Source: a bacterium (lineage in GTDB: Bacteria; Auribacterota; UBA3054). From it: a stretch of DNA of 64,000 nucleotides. Position 1 is the first letter of the stretch, and every line of letters begins with the position of its first letter. The notes beneath the pieces were generated by a model. It had not been told where the DNA came from, searched no databases, and saw nothing but the letters and a program-made list of their open reading frames with translations. Below, piece by piece: positions 1 to 7,212 of this stretch. A program made the position numbers and the translations under genes. The DNA is taken from assembly GCA_017557885.1 (NCBI GenBank), contig JAFYXV010000001.1, positions 35,291 through 99,290 of the forward strand, given 5' to 3'.

Positions 1-2
1 CC

Positions 3-1154
3 ATCGCCACCAATATGGCGGGCCGCGGCACCGACATTAAACTGGGCCCCGGCGTCCCCGAACTCGGAGGCTTGCACATCATCGGCACGGAGCGCCATGA
101 ATCACGCCGCATCGACCGTCAGCTCAGAGGCCGTTCCGGCCGTCAGGGCGACCCGGGCTCCTCCAGGTTCTATGTTTCCCTGGAAGACGATCTCATGAGG
201 CTCTTCGGCAGCGACAAGATCGCCGCCATAATGGAAAAGATGGGCATGCAGGAGAACGAGGAGCTGCAGCACCCGCTTCTCAACCGCTCCATCGAGACGG
301 CCCAGAAGAGAGTAGAGCAAAGAAACTTCGGCATAAGAAAGCACACCCTGGAATTCGACGACGTCATGAACAAGCAGCGCGCCGTCATCTATGAGTTCCG
401 CACCCACCTTCTGACGACGGACGACATCAGGGAAGACGCCAGGCAGTTCCTGGATGACGCAGCGGGCAACATCGTGGACGACTTCATGGCGGCTCAGGGC
501 GAGTTCAAGGAAGTGACGCAGGACATGGTGAACCAGTTCGTCGCGAAAGTGATGGCGCTTTTCCCCGTCAGACTGGTCAGGGACGACGTGGCCAAGCTGA
601 TGAAGAACCCCGCCGAACTGCAGCGTTACTTGAGGGACGCCGTCTGGGCGGCCTATGACATAAAGATCCAGCGCGAAGGCGAGGAATTTATCAGTCAGCT
701 TGAGCACTACGTCTTCTTGACGACCATCGACAGGTTCTGGAAAGACCATCTCTATGAGATGGACGGCCTGCGCGAGTCCGTTTACTTAAGGTCCTACGGT
801 CAGAAAGACCCGCTTTTGGAATACAAGAGGGAAGCCCACCACATCTTCACCACCATGATGGAAAGTCTGGCCGGTGAAATTGCCAAATCGCTCTTCCATC
901 TAACTAAAAATCCCGAGGCCTTCATGGACATGAGCAACGCGACTTACAGCTATAGCGACGTCAGCAGCAACTCCGCGGCTTCGCCGAAGATCCAGATCTC
1001 CGACGACAGCATGCACATGTCGGACGTGGCCTACAGCGGCGCCGGCGGCGCCCTGAAACAGAAGACCATTGTCAGGACCCAGCCCAAGGTCGGCAGGAAC
1101 GACCCCTGCCCCTGCGGAAGCGGAAAGAAATATAAAAACTGCTGTGGACAATAA
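3..1154 (+). CDS. secA: Preprotein translocase ATPase SecA, 3' part
   Basis: This is the C-terminal part of the motor that pushes unfolded preproteins through SecYEG; the gene starts before the window and the frame is open from base 3. The first residues carry the NMAGRGTDI motif of the second nucleotide-binding fold, followed by [17 protein letters not shown], both hallmark SecA sequences. The helical scaffold and wing regions follow. The protein ends in a SEC-C zinc motif ([13 protein letters not shown]), which in the family binds SecB and ribosomes. The linker before it is Ser/Ala-rich and poorly conserved. The stop lies 4 bases before the next start, so the small lipoprotein gene downstream is probably co-transcribed. 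SecY is encoded at 52.8 kb. Confidence 0.97.
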   Translation: MATNMAGRGTDIKLGPGVPELGGLHIIGTERHESRRIDRQLRGRSGRQGDPGSSRFYVSLEDDLMRLFGSDKIAAIMEKMGMQENEELQHPLLNRSIETAQKRVEQRNFGIRKHTLEFDDVMNKQRAVIYEFRTHLLTTDDIREDARQFLDDAAGNIVDDFMAAQGEFKEVTQDMVNQFVAKVMALFPVRLVRDDVAKLMKNPAELQRYLRDAVWAAYDIKIQREGEEFISQLEHYVFLTTIDRFWKDHLYEMDGLRESVYLRSYGQKDPLLEYKREAHHIFTTMMESLAGEIAKSLFHLTKNPEAFMDMSNATYSYSDVSSNSAASPKIQISDDSMHMSDVAYSGAGGALKQKTIVRTQPKVGRNDPCPCGSGKKYKNCCGQ

Positions 1155-1158
1155 GACT

Positions 1159-1281
1159 ATGAAAAAACTCGTGATCCTTATGCTTATCGCGGCTTTCGCT
1201 TTGAGCGCCTGCCGCTTCCTGCCGGTCATTTCCGGCGAAAAGGAAAACGTCCGTTACCGCGAAGAGTACGATCCCTTTTAA
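1159..1281 (+). CDS. Small lipoprotein, 40 residues
   Basis: A 40-residue protein with a short basic N-terminus, a hydrophobic stretch and a lipobox LSAC with the lipid-accepting Cys at residue 18, leaving a mature peptide of only about 23 residues. The ATG lies 4 bases after the secA stop, and the stop codon shares one base with the start of the Sir2 gene (TAATG), so it sits in a coupled operon. A longer in-frame version reaching back into secA is possible, but the lipobox position favours this start. I do not recognise a family. The tiny mature part suggests an envelope anchor or signal-like peptide, but no function can be assigned. Confidence 0.6.
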   Translation: MKKLVILMLIAAFALSACRFLPVISGEKENVRYREEYDPF

Positions 1282-1991
1282 TGAAAGACCTTGCTGAGAT
1301 CTTGAAAGGCGACGGCATCGTCTTCTTCGGCGGCGCCGGCGTATCCACGGAATCCGGCATTCCGGATTTCCGGAGCGTGGACGGTCTTTACAACCAGAAG
1401 TACGACTATCCTCCGGAAACGATCCTAAGCCACTCCTTCTTCTTCGAACATACGAAGGAGTTCTTCCGTTTTTACCGCGACAAGATCTTGATAGAAGGCG
1501 TTAAGCCCAACAAGGCGCACCTGGCCCTGGCCAAACTGGAGCGGGAAGGCAAGCTTATTTCCGTAGTGACCCAGAACATCGACGCTTTGCACACCAAGGC
1601 CGGCAGCAAGCGCGTTTGGGAACTCCACGGATCGGTGGCCCGCAACTACTGCCTGAACTGCGGCAAAAGCTTCGACCTCGACTACATCAAGAATTCTGAG
1701 GGCATTCCTCTCTGCTCCTGCGGCGGCTACATCAAGCCCGACGTGGTCCTCTATGAGGAATCCCTGGACAACGATACCGTCAGCGGCGCCGTCAAGGACA
1801 TCATGCGCGCCAAAACGCTCATAGTCGGCGGAACGTCCTTAAACGTCTATCCCGCCGCAGGCCTCTTAAATTACTTCAAGGGCGACACCATCGTGCTCAT
1901 CAACAAGAGCGCCACGCCTTACGACCGCAACGCCGATCTTCTGATCCGCGAACCCATCGGCGAGACCTTGGGCGCCGCGGTTGGAATCTAA
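1281..1991 (+). CDS. NAD-dependent protein deacylase, Sir2 family
   Basis: A 236-residue sirtuin that removes acyl groups from lysines using NAD+, giving nicotinamide and O-acyl-ADP-ribose. Visible motifs are GAGVSTESGIPDFRS (NAD site), TQNIDALH, the catalytic histidine in ELHGS, and four zinc cysteines arranged as CLNC then CSC with an extra Cys nearby. A late GGTSLNVYPA motif closes the Rossmann fold. Length is normal for a bacterial sirtuin. The start overlaps the preceding stop by one base, and no separate ribosome site is seen, so translation is probably coupled. The substrate acyl type cannot be read from sequence with confidence. Confidence 0.92.
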   Translation: MKDLAEILKGDGIVFFGGAGVSTESGIPDFRSVDGLYNQKYDYPPETILSHSFFFEHTKEFFRFYRDKILIEGVKPNKAHLALAKLEREGKLISVVTQNIDALHTKAGSKRVWELHGSVARNYCLNCGKSFDLDYIKNSEGIPLCSCGGYIKPDVVLYEESLDNDTVSGAVKDIMRAKTLIVGGTSLNVYPAAGLLNYFKGDTIVLINKSATPYDRNADLLIREPIGETLGAAVGI

Positions 1992-2068
1992 AGAATAAAA
2001 GAACATTTGGCAGTTAACCATCACTGTCTGACAATTCGGCGGCAACGCTGATAAAAAAAGGAGATTTT

Positions 2069-2548
2069 ATGGATAAGGAAAACACTTTGTACCTGGATCT
2101 GAAAGACGGACGCGTAGTGATCGAGCTTTTCCCCGACAAAGCGCCCAAGCATGTCGCCCGCATCAAGGAGCTGGTTCGCGAAGGCTTTTACGACGGCATA
2201 GTTTTCCATCGCGTCATCGCGGGCTTTATGGCTCAGACCGGCGACCCCTGGGGCAACGGCACCGGCGGCAGCGGCCAGAAAATAAAAGCTGAATTCAACG
2301 ACGAGCCGCACGTCCGCGGAACGGTCTCCATGGCGCGCGCCATGGATCCCGACAGCGCCGACAGCCAGTTCTTCATCTGTTTTGAAGACGCGCGTTTCCT
2401 GGATCAGAACTACACCGTTTGGGGAAAAGTTGTCCAGGGCATGGAGTTCGTTGACAATATTAAAAAGGGCGACCCAAGGGCGAACGGAGCGGTCTCCAAT
2501 CCGGACAAAATCGTGAAAATGCAGGTGGCTGCCGACGTAAAAGAATAA
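2069..2548 (+). CDS. Peptidyl-prolyl cis-trans isomerase, cyclophilin type
   Basis: A 159-residue cyclophilin that speeds proline cis-trans isomerisation during folding. It has the core FHRVIAGFMAQTGDP segment (catalytic Arg in FHRV), the SQFFI strand and the WGKVV loop. There is no signal peptide, so it probably acts in the cytoplasm. A good ribosome site (AGGAG) stands about 7 bases before the ATG. The gene follows the Sir2 gene after a gap of 77 bases and is followed by a palindrome and a two-way terminator, so it may be the last gene of the secA-side operon. Confidence 0.95.
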   Translation: MDKENTLYLDLKDGRVVIELFPDKAPKHVARIKELVREGFYDGIVFHRVIAGFMAQTGDPWGNGTGGSGQKIKAEFNDEPHVRGTVSMARAMDPDSADSQFFICFEDARFLDQNYTVWGKVVQGMEFVDNIKKGDPRANGAVSNPDKIVKMQVAADVKE

Positions 2549-2578
2549 TTTCTGCAATCATTTAGGGATCTAAGCTAC

Positions 2579-2616
2579 TGTATCAAATCTTGGGATTAAT
2601 CCCAACGTTTGATACA
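2579..2616. repeat. 38-bp interrupted palindrome
   Basis: Two 9-base outer arms (TGTATCAAA and its complement) and two 8-base inner arms (TTGGGATT and its complement) are symmetric around position 2597/2598, with only the 2-base joints unpaired. No T-run follows on either strand, so it is not a normal terminator. It lies between the convergent cyclophilin and rpsD genes. It could be a protein-binding site, an mRNA-stabilising hairpin or a dispersed repeat unit. No second copy was seen in this window. Confidence 0.6.
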
Positions 2617-2657
2617 CATGTCAGTCTGTCAAAATACTTTTTGAAACAACCGGCAAT

Positions 2658-2689
2658 AAAAAAACGGCCGCGTGAGCGGCCGTTTTTTT
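2658..2689. terminator. Bidirectional intrinsic terminator between cyclophilin gene and rpsD
   Basis: An 8-bp stem (ACGGCCGC / GCGGCCGT) with a GTGA loop is flanked by seven A on the left and seven T on the right. It can therefore stop transcription from both sides, serving the convergent cyclophilin gene (plus) and rpsD (minus). Confidence 0.9.
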
Positions 2690-2711
2690 GTGCTGTCTGT
2701 AAGCGTTTTCC

Positions 2712-3320
2712 TTACTGTCTGGCGTAGAACTCAACCACCAGCGACACGTCGCAGATGACGGGAACTTCGTCGCGCTGAGGAAGGCTTACCAGCGTGCAGG
2801 TCAGGTCCTTTTCCGAAACGGAAAGGTAAGCGGGAGCCGGCTGACGGCGTTCCATGGCGTCCTTGACGATCTGCAGCTGTTTAGACTTTTCGTTGACGCT
2901 GACCACATCGCCCGGCTTCACGCAATAGGAAGGAATGTTGACCTTTTTGCCATTCACTTCGACATGCGCATGGGAGACGAACTGGCGGGCGGCGTAGATG
3001 GTCGGCGCGAAGCCGGCTCTCAGGACGACCGCATCCAGACGAGTCTCCAGAAGCTGGACCATGGTCTCACCGGTGTTGGTGGCCTTGGCGGCCGCCTTGC
3101 GGTAGTAGTTTACCATCTGTCGTTCGTGCACGTTGTACTGGCAACGGAGGCGCTGCTTTTCAATCAGCTGGCGCTTGTATTCCGACAGTTTGGAGCGTCT
3201 GGTGTTTCCGCCGTGCTGTCCCGGGGGATTGGGGCGGCGTTCCATGACTTTGCTAGCCTTCGGAGTGATGGCTACGCCAAGGCGGCGGGAGAGACGAACC
3301 TTAGGTCCTTTGTAATTCAT
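2712..3320 (-). CDS. rpsD: 30S ribosomal protein S4
   Basis: A 202-residue S4, the primary 16S-binding protein that starts 30S body assembly. The start was set at the Met of MNYKGPKVRLSRRLG because this matches the family N-terminus; a GGA ribosome site sits about 10 bases upstream, and the 11 residues further upstream look untranslated. The S4 RNA-binding fold (TRLDAVVLRAGFAPT, then VNGKKVNIPSY) is complete, and no zinc cysteines are present. The gene stands alone on the minus strand, about 53 kb from the rpsM-rpsK-rpoA cluster where it is often found. S4 autoregulation of the alpha operon therefore cannot be assumed here. Confidence 0.96.
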   Translation of the reverse strand: MNYKGPKVRLSRRLGVAITPKASKVMERRPNPPGQHGGNTRRSKLSEYKRQLIEKQRLRCQYNVHERQMVNYYRKAAAKATNTGETMVQLLETRLDAVVLRAGFAPTIYAARQFVSHAHVEVNGKKVNIPSYCVKPGDVVSVNEKSKQLQIVKDAMERRQPAPAYLSVSEKDLTCTLVSLPQRDEVPVICDVSLVVEFYARQ

Positions 3321-3381
3321 AAGTATGATTCCAAAGTATTTGTTAATGTCCACGCATCTGTCTTACTGCTTTTCAGACAAA

Positions 3382-3408
3382 ATTATACGTGGGCTGAAAT
3401 GATATCAA
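3382..3408 (-). promoter_or_regulatory. Possible rpsD promoter
   Basis: On the minus strand TTGATA (3408-3403) precedes a perfect TATAAT (3387-3382) by 15 bases, about 60 bases upstream of the rpsD start. The spacing is short, so the -35 assignment is tentative. A second TTGACT...TATCAT pair lies just upstream. Confidence 0.45.
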
Positions 3409-3430
3409 ATGAGTTGTTTAAAAGTCAAGG

Positions 3431-4699
3431 TTAATAATGGATCGCAATGCGGAAACCGCAGTTGCCGTTCTTAGCGTCTTTGGACATTCTCATGGCCATG
3501 CGGCAGTGGGCGGGAGTGTCGGTCTTGTAGATGCCTCCGCCCTTGCAGCAGAAATTCGCTTTCTTTGAATAGTTGCCGACCGGGTCTGTCACAGAGGCAG
3601 TGCCAAGGTTTTTCGATAAGCGGTCAAGGCAGTAATCCCAGGCATTGCCGTGCATATCGTAAAGTCCGTTCAGGCCGGGAGTCAACAATCCAACTTCTTT
3701 GACTTCGCTGTTTGGATCAGCATTCCAGGCGACGTTCGTCGTGTGGGACCAATCGGCCACTTGATTTGGATAAAAAGAAACGCCGTCATTCCAGACATAA
3801 TCGCCGTGATAAGTTCCGTCGCAATTGTAATCTCCATTGGCAGCGTAAGTCCCGTCGCCCTTGTCTCTGGCGGCCATTTCCCACTCGGCTTCCGTCGGCA
3901 GGTCGAATATGAGACCGTGTTTAGTTTTCTGGCGCAGCGTGCCGAAGAAACTGCCCTCATCTACTCTGTAGTCGGTCTTGTCAGGCCAGGTCATGCCGTA
4001 GGTTTCGCCGCGCAGCTCTTTCTCTTGTATCTGGACTCTGGGCAGCTTGCTGTTTCTGCCTGTCTGGATATTCATTATCCTCGAGTACTGGTCTGCAGTG
4101 GTTTCAAGCACGCCGATGTATATGGGCCTGGTGATCGTCACCTGATGCTTGTCTTCGGGAATGCCGCCCGGTTGTCTGTTCGGTTCGTCCGAGGCGGAGC
4201 CCATGTAGAAGGTTCCCTGGTTGATCCTTCTGAACCAGACATTTGTGGTTTTGCAGGCGTTATTATGGCCAACATTCGCCGGGCCGGTCGCGCTGGGACT
4301 CAGGGTGTAGTCGGCGAGATCCAACTTAAGGTAAGTCGAAGCGGTTCCGCTGACGTCCAGGGCGATCACGTTGAATTTGGCGTCGTCGGTGTCAGTACTT
4401 GGCTTGTCCACAGTGGAGTTCCAGGTGATTCTTTTTACGCCGGATCCAAGTACGATGCCGCAGGCTCCCTCGCCTTCGATGGAGCTAAGTGCGAAAATGG
4501 TGCCGTCTTCGATCTGGCCTTGGAAAGCCACGCGGAAAACAGGGAACGTCGCATTGGAGGTTAAGGTATAGTCGATGTCAACCTTGCCGTTCCAGGGCCA
4601 GCGCTGGGAAGCGGTGACGCTGGTCAGCGTGCTGTTTGCCATAACTGACGCGGCGGCAGTTAAAGACAGCAAAAGTAAAAATAGAGTTCTGTTGTTCAC
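3431..4699 (-). CDS. Secreted SUMF1-fold protein (operon gene 3)
   Basis: A 422-residue secreted protein with two parts. After a signal peptide comes a beta-rich region of about 125 residues (SQRWPWNGKVDIDYTL, then GEGACG and a KRITW strand), followed by a SUMF1/FGE-type domain starting at RRINQGTFYMGS and ending in GFRIAIHY. Typical SUMF1 landmarks are LPTEAEWEMAARDKGDG and NGLYDMHGNAWDYCLDR. The two-cysteine active site of true formylglycine-generating enzymes is not present; only the Cys of HCRMA near the end is kept, so sulfatase activation is unlikely. The start is a GTG with GAGG 8 bases upstream, in preference to a GTG three codons earlier. It begins 10 bases after the PEP-CTERM gene stop and is the last of three genes. 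Its role may be structural or ligand binding at the cell surface. Confidence 0.85.
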   Translation of the reverse strand: MNNRTLFLLLLSLTAAASVMANSTLTSVTASQRWPWNGKVDIDYTLTSNATFPVFRVAFQGQIEDGTIFALSSIEGEGACGIVLGSGVKRITWNSTVDKPSTDTDDAKFNVIALDVSGTASTYLKLDLADYTLSPSATGPANVGHNNACKTTNVWFRRINQGTFYMGSASDEPNRQPGGIPEDKHQVTITRPIYIGVLETTADQYSRIMNIQTGRNSKLPRVQIQEKELRGETYGMTWPDKTDYRVDEGSFFGTLRQKTKHGLIFDLPTEAEWEMAARDKGDGTYAANGDYNCDGTYHGDYVWNDGVSFYPNQVADWSHTTNVAWNADPNSEVKEVGLLTPGLNGLYDMHGNAWDYCLDRLSKNLGTASVTDPVGNYSKKANFCCKGGGIYKTDTPAHCRMAMRMSKDAKNGNCGFRIAIHY

Positions 4700-4709
4700 T
4701 TTATACACC

Positions 4710-5609
4710 TCAGTTTAATTTTCTATAGGAAAGTCCGAAAAGGATGAGCGCCATCAAAGCAAGGGAAGGCTCCGGCGTGATCGTAATGGATGTGGTGCTA
4801 GTGACAGTATCGAAGATCGCGGTGGGATCGTCGTTGTCATAGATCGTGTAGTTGAGCGTGTAGGTGTCGCCCCTCGGCAGGTCTCCCGGGTCAACGGAGG
4901 TGTAATTCCACCTGTAAGTGCCTTCTCCTTCCACAGAGCTTGTCATGATGTCGTAGGTGTCGCCAGAGGACATTGAGAAGAAGCCCATGATGCCGCTGGC
5001 GCCCTGATCGGTGGCGTAAAGTTTAAACTTCCTGTCGAAGCCTTTGCCGTTCAGAGCCCACTTGGCGCTGTAAGCGATGTAGTCGGTGGGCTTGAGCTCG
5101 ATGCTCTTGCCTGAGGCAATATTATAGGTGTCCAATGTATAATTGGAGGACCAGGTCGGAGGCAGAGGGTCGCCGGAACCTATGGTGACGTAAGCGGTGT
5201 CGGTGCAAAGGACATTGCCCATGCCGTCTTTGACTTCATGGATCAGCGTGTAATGGAGATGTCGCGGCAGGGAAAGGATATCCTCGTCTGCGTAGTTCCA
5301 GTAGCATTTGCCGTATTCGCCGTCATAGACGTTGCGGTAAATATAGTACGGCCTGATCATATTGTTTTCCGCTCTGACGGTCGATACTCTGTCGTAGCCG
5401 TAGGCCCAGTCCGAGCCGAAAGTTATGGGATCCATTACGGAGATCAGAAATTCAGTTCCGAGATCTACGTTGTTAAGCTCAATGCCTGATGACCAAACGC
5501 TCTCGGCGGCGGGGTCGGTCTCCCAACCGGCCACAACAGGGGCGGAGAGGAAGACCGCCAGAATGGCCAAGGTCGTGTTTTTAATAAGAATATCTTTCAT
5601 TTTGTTCAT
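4710..5609 (-). CDS. PEP-CTERM sorted secreted protein (operon gene 2)
   Basis: A 299-residue exported protein with a signal peptide (hydrophobic residues about 10-26) and a classic PEP-CTERM tail: ITPEP, a hydrophobic helix (SLALMALILFGL) and a short basic end (SYRKLN). In this system an exosortase cuts or processes the tail at the inner membrane; no exosortase is encoded in this window. The middle is made of beta-rich segments with alternating Tyr/Asp/Thr and a GEGTYRWNYT element that resembles the pre-SUMF1 region of the neighbours. No ribosome site is clear. It lies between two SUMF1 genes with gaps of 19 and 10 bases, implying co-expression. Confidence 0.8.
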   Translation of the reverse strand: MNKMKDILIKNTTLAILAVFLSAPVVAGWETDPAAESVWSSGIELNNVDLGTEFLISVMDPITFGSDWAYGYDRVSTVRAENNMIRPYYIYRNVYDGEYGKCYWNYADEDILSLPRHLHYTLIHEVKDGMGNVLCTDTAYVTIGSGDPLPPTWSSNYTLDTYNIASGKSIELKPTDYIAYSAKWALNGKGFDRKFKLYATDQGASGIMGFFSMSSGDTYDIMTSSVEGEGTYRWNYTSVDPGDLPRGDTYTLNYTIYDNDDPTAIFDTVTSTTSITITPEPSLALMALILFGLSYRKLN

Positions 5610-5628
5610 TAAGATATTTGTTCAGTTT

Positions 5629-6960
5629 TTAAAAAACGATTGCAATGCGGAAACCTATGTTGGTGGTTCTGGCGTTTCTGCCCATTCTCATGGCCATGCG
5701 GCAATAGTTGGTGGGGTCGCTTACATAGACGCTGCCGCTCTTGACGATGAATCTGGTGTCCGAAGCATCGCCAACGGGGTCGGTCACAGCGCTGGTGCCG
5801 AGATGGACGGAAAGGCGGTCAAGGCAATATTCCCAGGCGTTGCCGTGGATGTCGTAGAGCCCGTTTATGCCGGGTTCCTTCAAGCCGACATCGTGGACGG
5901 CGCTGTTCGGATCCTGACACCAACCGAGTCTGGCCATGTCGGTGTAGTCCACCACATTCGTGGTATATGATCTTTCGGGATCAAGAGGATCTTCAACCAC
6001 CTTGGTCTTCCAGAAAGATGAGCCGTCGTTCCAGACTTTGTCGCCGTGGAAAGTGCCGTCGTAGTTATAAATTCCGTCATCGTCGTAAGTCCCGTCGCCC
6101 TTGTCCCTGGCGGCCATTTCCCACTGGGCTTCCGTCGGCAGGTCGAATTTCAGGCTGTAGCCGGTCTTCTGGCGCAGCCTGCCGAAGAAACTGTTGCCGT
6201 CAACTCTGTGGTCGGTCTCGGTAGGCCAGGTCGCTCCGTAAGCGGTGCCGCGCAGATCGTCCATGTTGACTGATACCGCCGGGGTCTTTGTGCTGGAAGA
6301 GGAGCCGGAATTGATCATCGCATACTGGGCTGCGGTGCATTCGAAAATACCGATATAGAAAGGCTTCGTGATCGTCACCTCGTGCTTGTCTTCATAGACT
6401 GTGGGGTTGACGGAGGGTTCTCTGCCAGGTTCGGTCGGATCGGAGCCCATGTAGTAGGTCCCGGGATTGATCCTTTTGAAATAAATCTTCCAGGTCTTGT
6501 AGGCATCCCGCGAAGGATTGTCATTCGAAAGATCCGGACCGGCCATGGTGTAGCTCATGGTGTAATTGTTAAGATCCAGGATAAGGTATTCGGCGGCCTT
6601 GGTGACGTCCAGGGCGATGATGCCGACCTTCACACTGCTGGAATCGGTATTCGGCTTGTCAATTGAAGCATCCCAGGTGACTCTTTTCACGCCGGCAGCA
6701 AAGGTGACGCCGCAGGCGCCGTCGCCTTCAAGGGTGTTGAGGGCGAATGCTTCGCCGTTCCCTATCTGGCCGTAGAAAGCGGTGCGGAATACCGGGCTGG
6801 GCGAGGTGGAGGACAGGGTGTAGTTAATGTCCACCTTGCCGTTCCAGGGCCAGCGCTGAGCGCAGCTGATATTCGTTACCTGGCTGGGGGTAAGATCAGC
6901 CAGAACGGATACGGCAGCTGTCAAGGCAAGCAAAAGAGCAAATACAGATCTGCTGTTCAC
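5629..6960 (-). CDS. Secreted SUMF1-fold protein (operon gene 1)
   Basis: A 443-residue paralogue of the product of operon gene 3. It has a signal peptide (VFALLLALTAAVSVLA), the same beta region (CAQRWPWNGKVDINYTL, GEG-like turn, KRVTW) and a SUMF1 domain from KRINPGTYYMGSDP to the GFRIAIVF end. LPTEAQWEMAARDKGDG and NGLYDIHGNAWEYCLDR are present. As in the paralogue, only one Cys (NYCRMA) remains where formylglycine enzymes need two. The start is a GTG preceded by GAGGA at proper spacing; an ATG 20 codons upstream would spoil the signal peptide. It is the first gene of the three-gene minus-strand operon. Confidence 0.85.
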   Translation of the reverse strand: MNSRSVFALLLALTAAVSVLADLTPSQVTNISCAQRWPWNGKVDINYTLSSTSPSPVFRTAFYGQIGNGEAFALNTLEGDGACGVTFAAGVKRVTWDASIDKPNTDSSSVKVGIIALDVTKAAEYLILDLNNYTMSYTMAGPDLSNDNPSRDAYKTWKIYFKRINPGTYYMGSDPTEPGREPSVNPTVYEDKHEVTITKPFYIGIFECTAAQYAMINSGSSSSTKTPAVSVNMDDLRGTAYGATWPTETDHRVDGNSFFGRLRQKTGYSLKFDLPTEAQWEMAARDKGDGTYDDDGIYNYDGTFHGDKVWNDGSSFWKTKVVEDPLDPERSYTTNVVDYTDMARLGWCQDPNSAVHDVGLKEPGINGLYDIHGNAWEYCLDRLSVHLGTSAVTDPVGDASDTRFIVKSGSVYVSDPTNYCRMAMRMGRNARTTNIGFRIAIVF

Positions 6961-7027
6961 GTTAGTTCCTCTATTTGTTAAGTCGCGTTTATAGACGCAC
7001 CGAAAATACAGTGCATCCACTTATCTC

Positions 7028-7062
7028 ATTATATAATTTTAACGGTTCAAAAATACTATCAA
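7028..7062 (-). promoter_or_regulatory. Possible promoter of the SUMF1/PEP-CTERM operon
   Basis: A minus-strand TATAAT (7033-7028) inside an AT-rich stretch, with TTGATA further upstream (7062-7057). The spacing of these two hexamers to each other is not ideal, so only the general location, about 70 bases before the first gene, is supported. Confidence 0.3.
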
Positions 7063-7143
7063 AACAAGCCTTGAAATGCAAGCGAATTATCCTTCTGGGG
7101 ATAAAAGGCTTTATTGCAAACACTTAATCTGAATACCAAAGCC

Positions 7144-7185
7144 GCGGCAAGATCGCTTCCGCAAAGGAAGCGAGGTTTTTGCCGC
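7144..7185 (-). terminator. Hairpin downstream of sialate O-acetylesterase
   Basis: An inner stem TCGCTTCC/GGAAGCGA with a GCAAA loop is extended by outer arms GCGGCAA/TTGCCGC. It starts 28 bases after the stop of the minus-strand esterase gene. The T-run on the minus strand is weak, so it may end transcription or protect the mRNA 3' end. Confidence 0.55.
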
Positions 7186-7212
7186 AAATGCCATCATTTC
7201 AAGATTTTTGGC

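Noticed and set aside
3431..4699. True formylglycine-generating enzyme for sulfatases
   Set aside because: The pair of active-site cysteines is missing and no sulfatase gene is nearby; only the general SUMF1 fold is supported.
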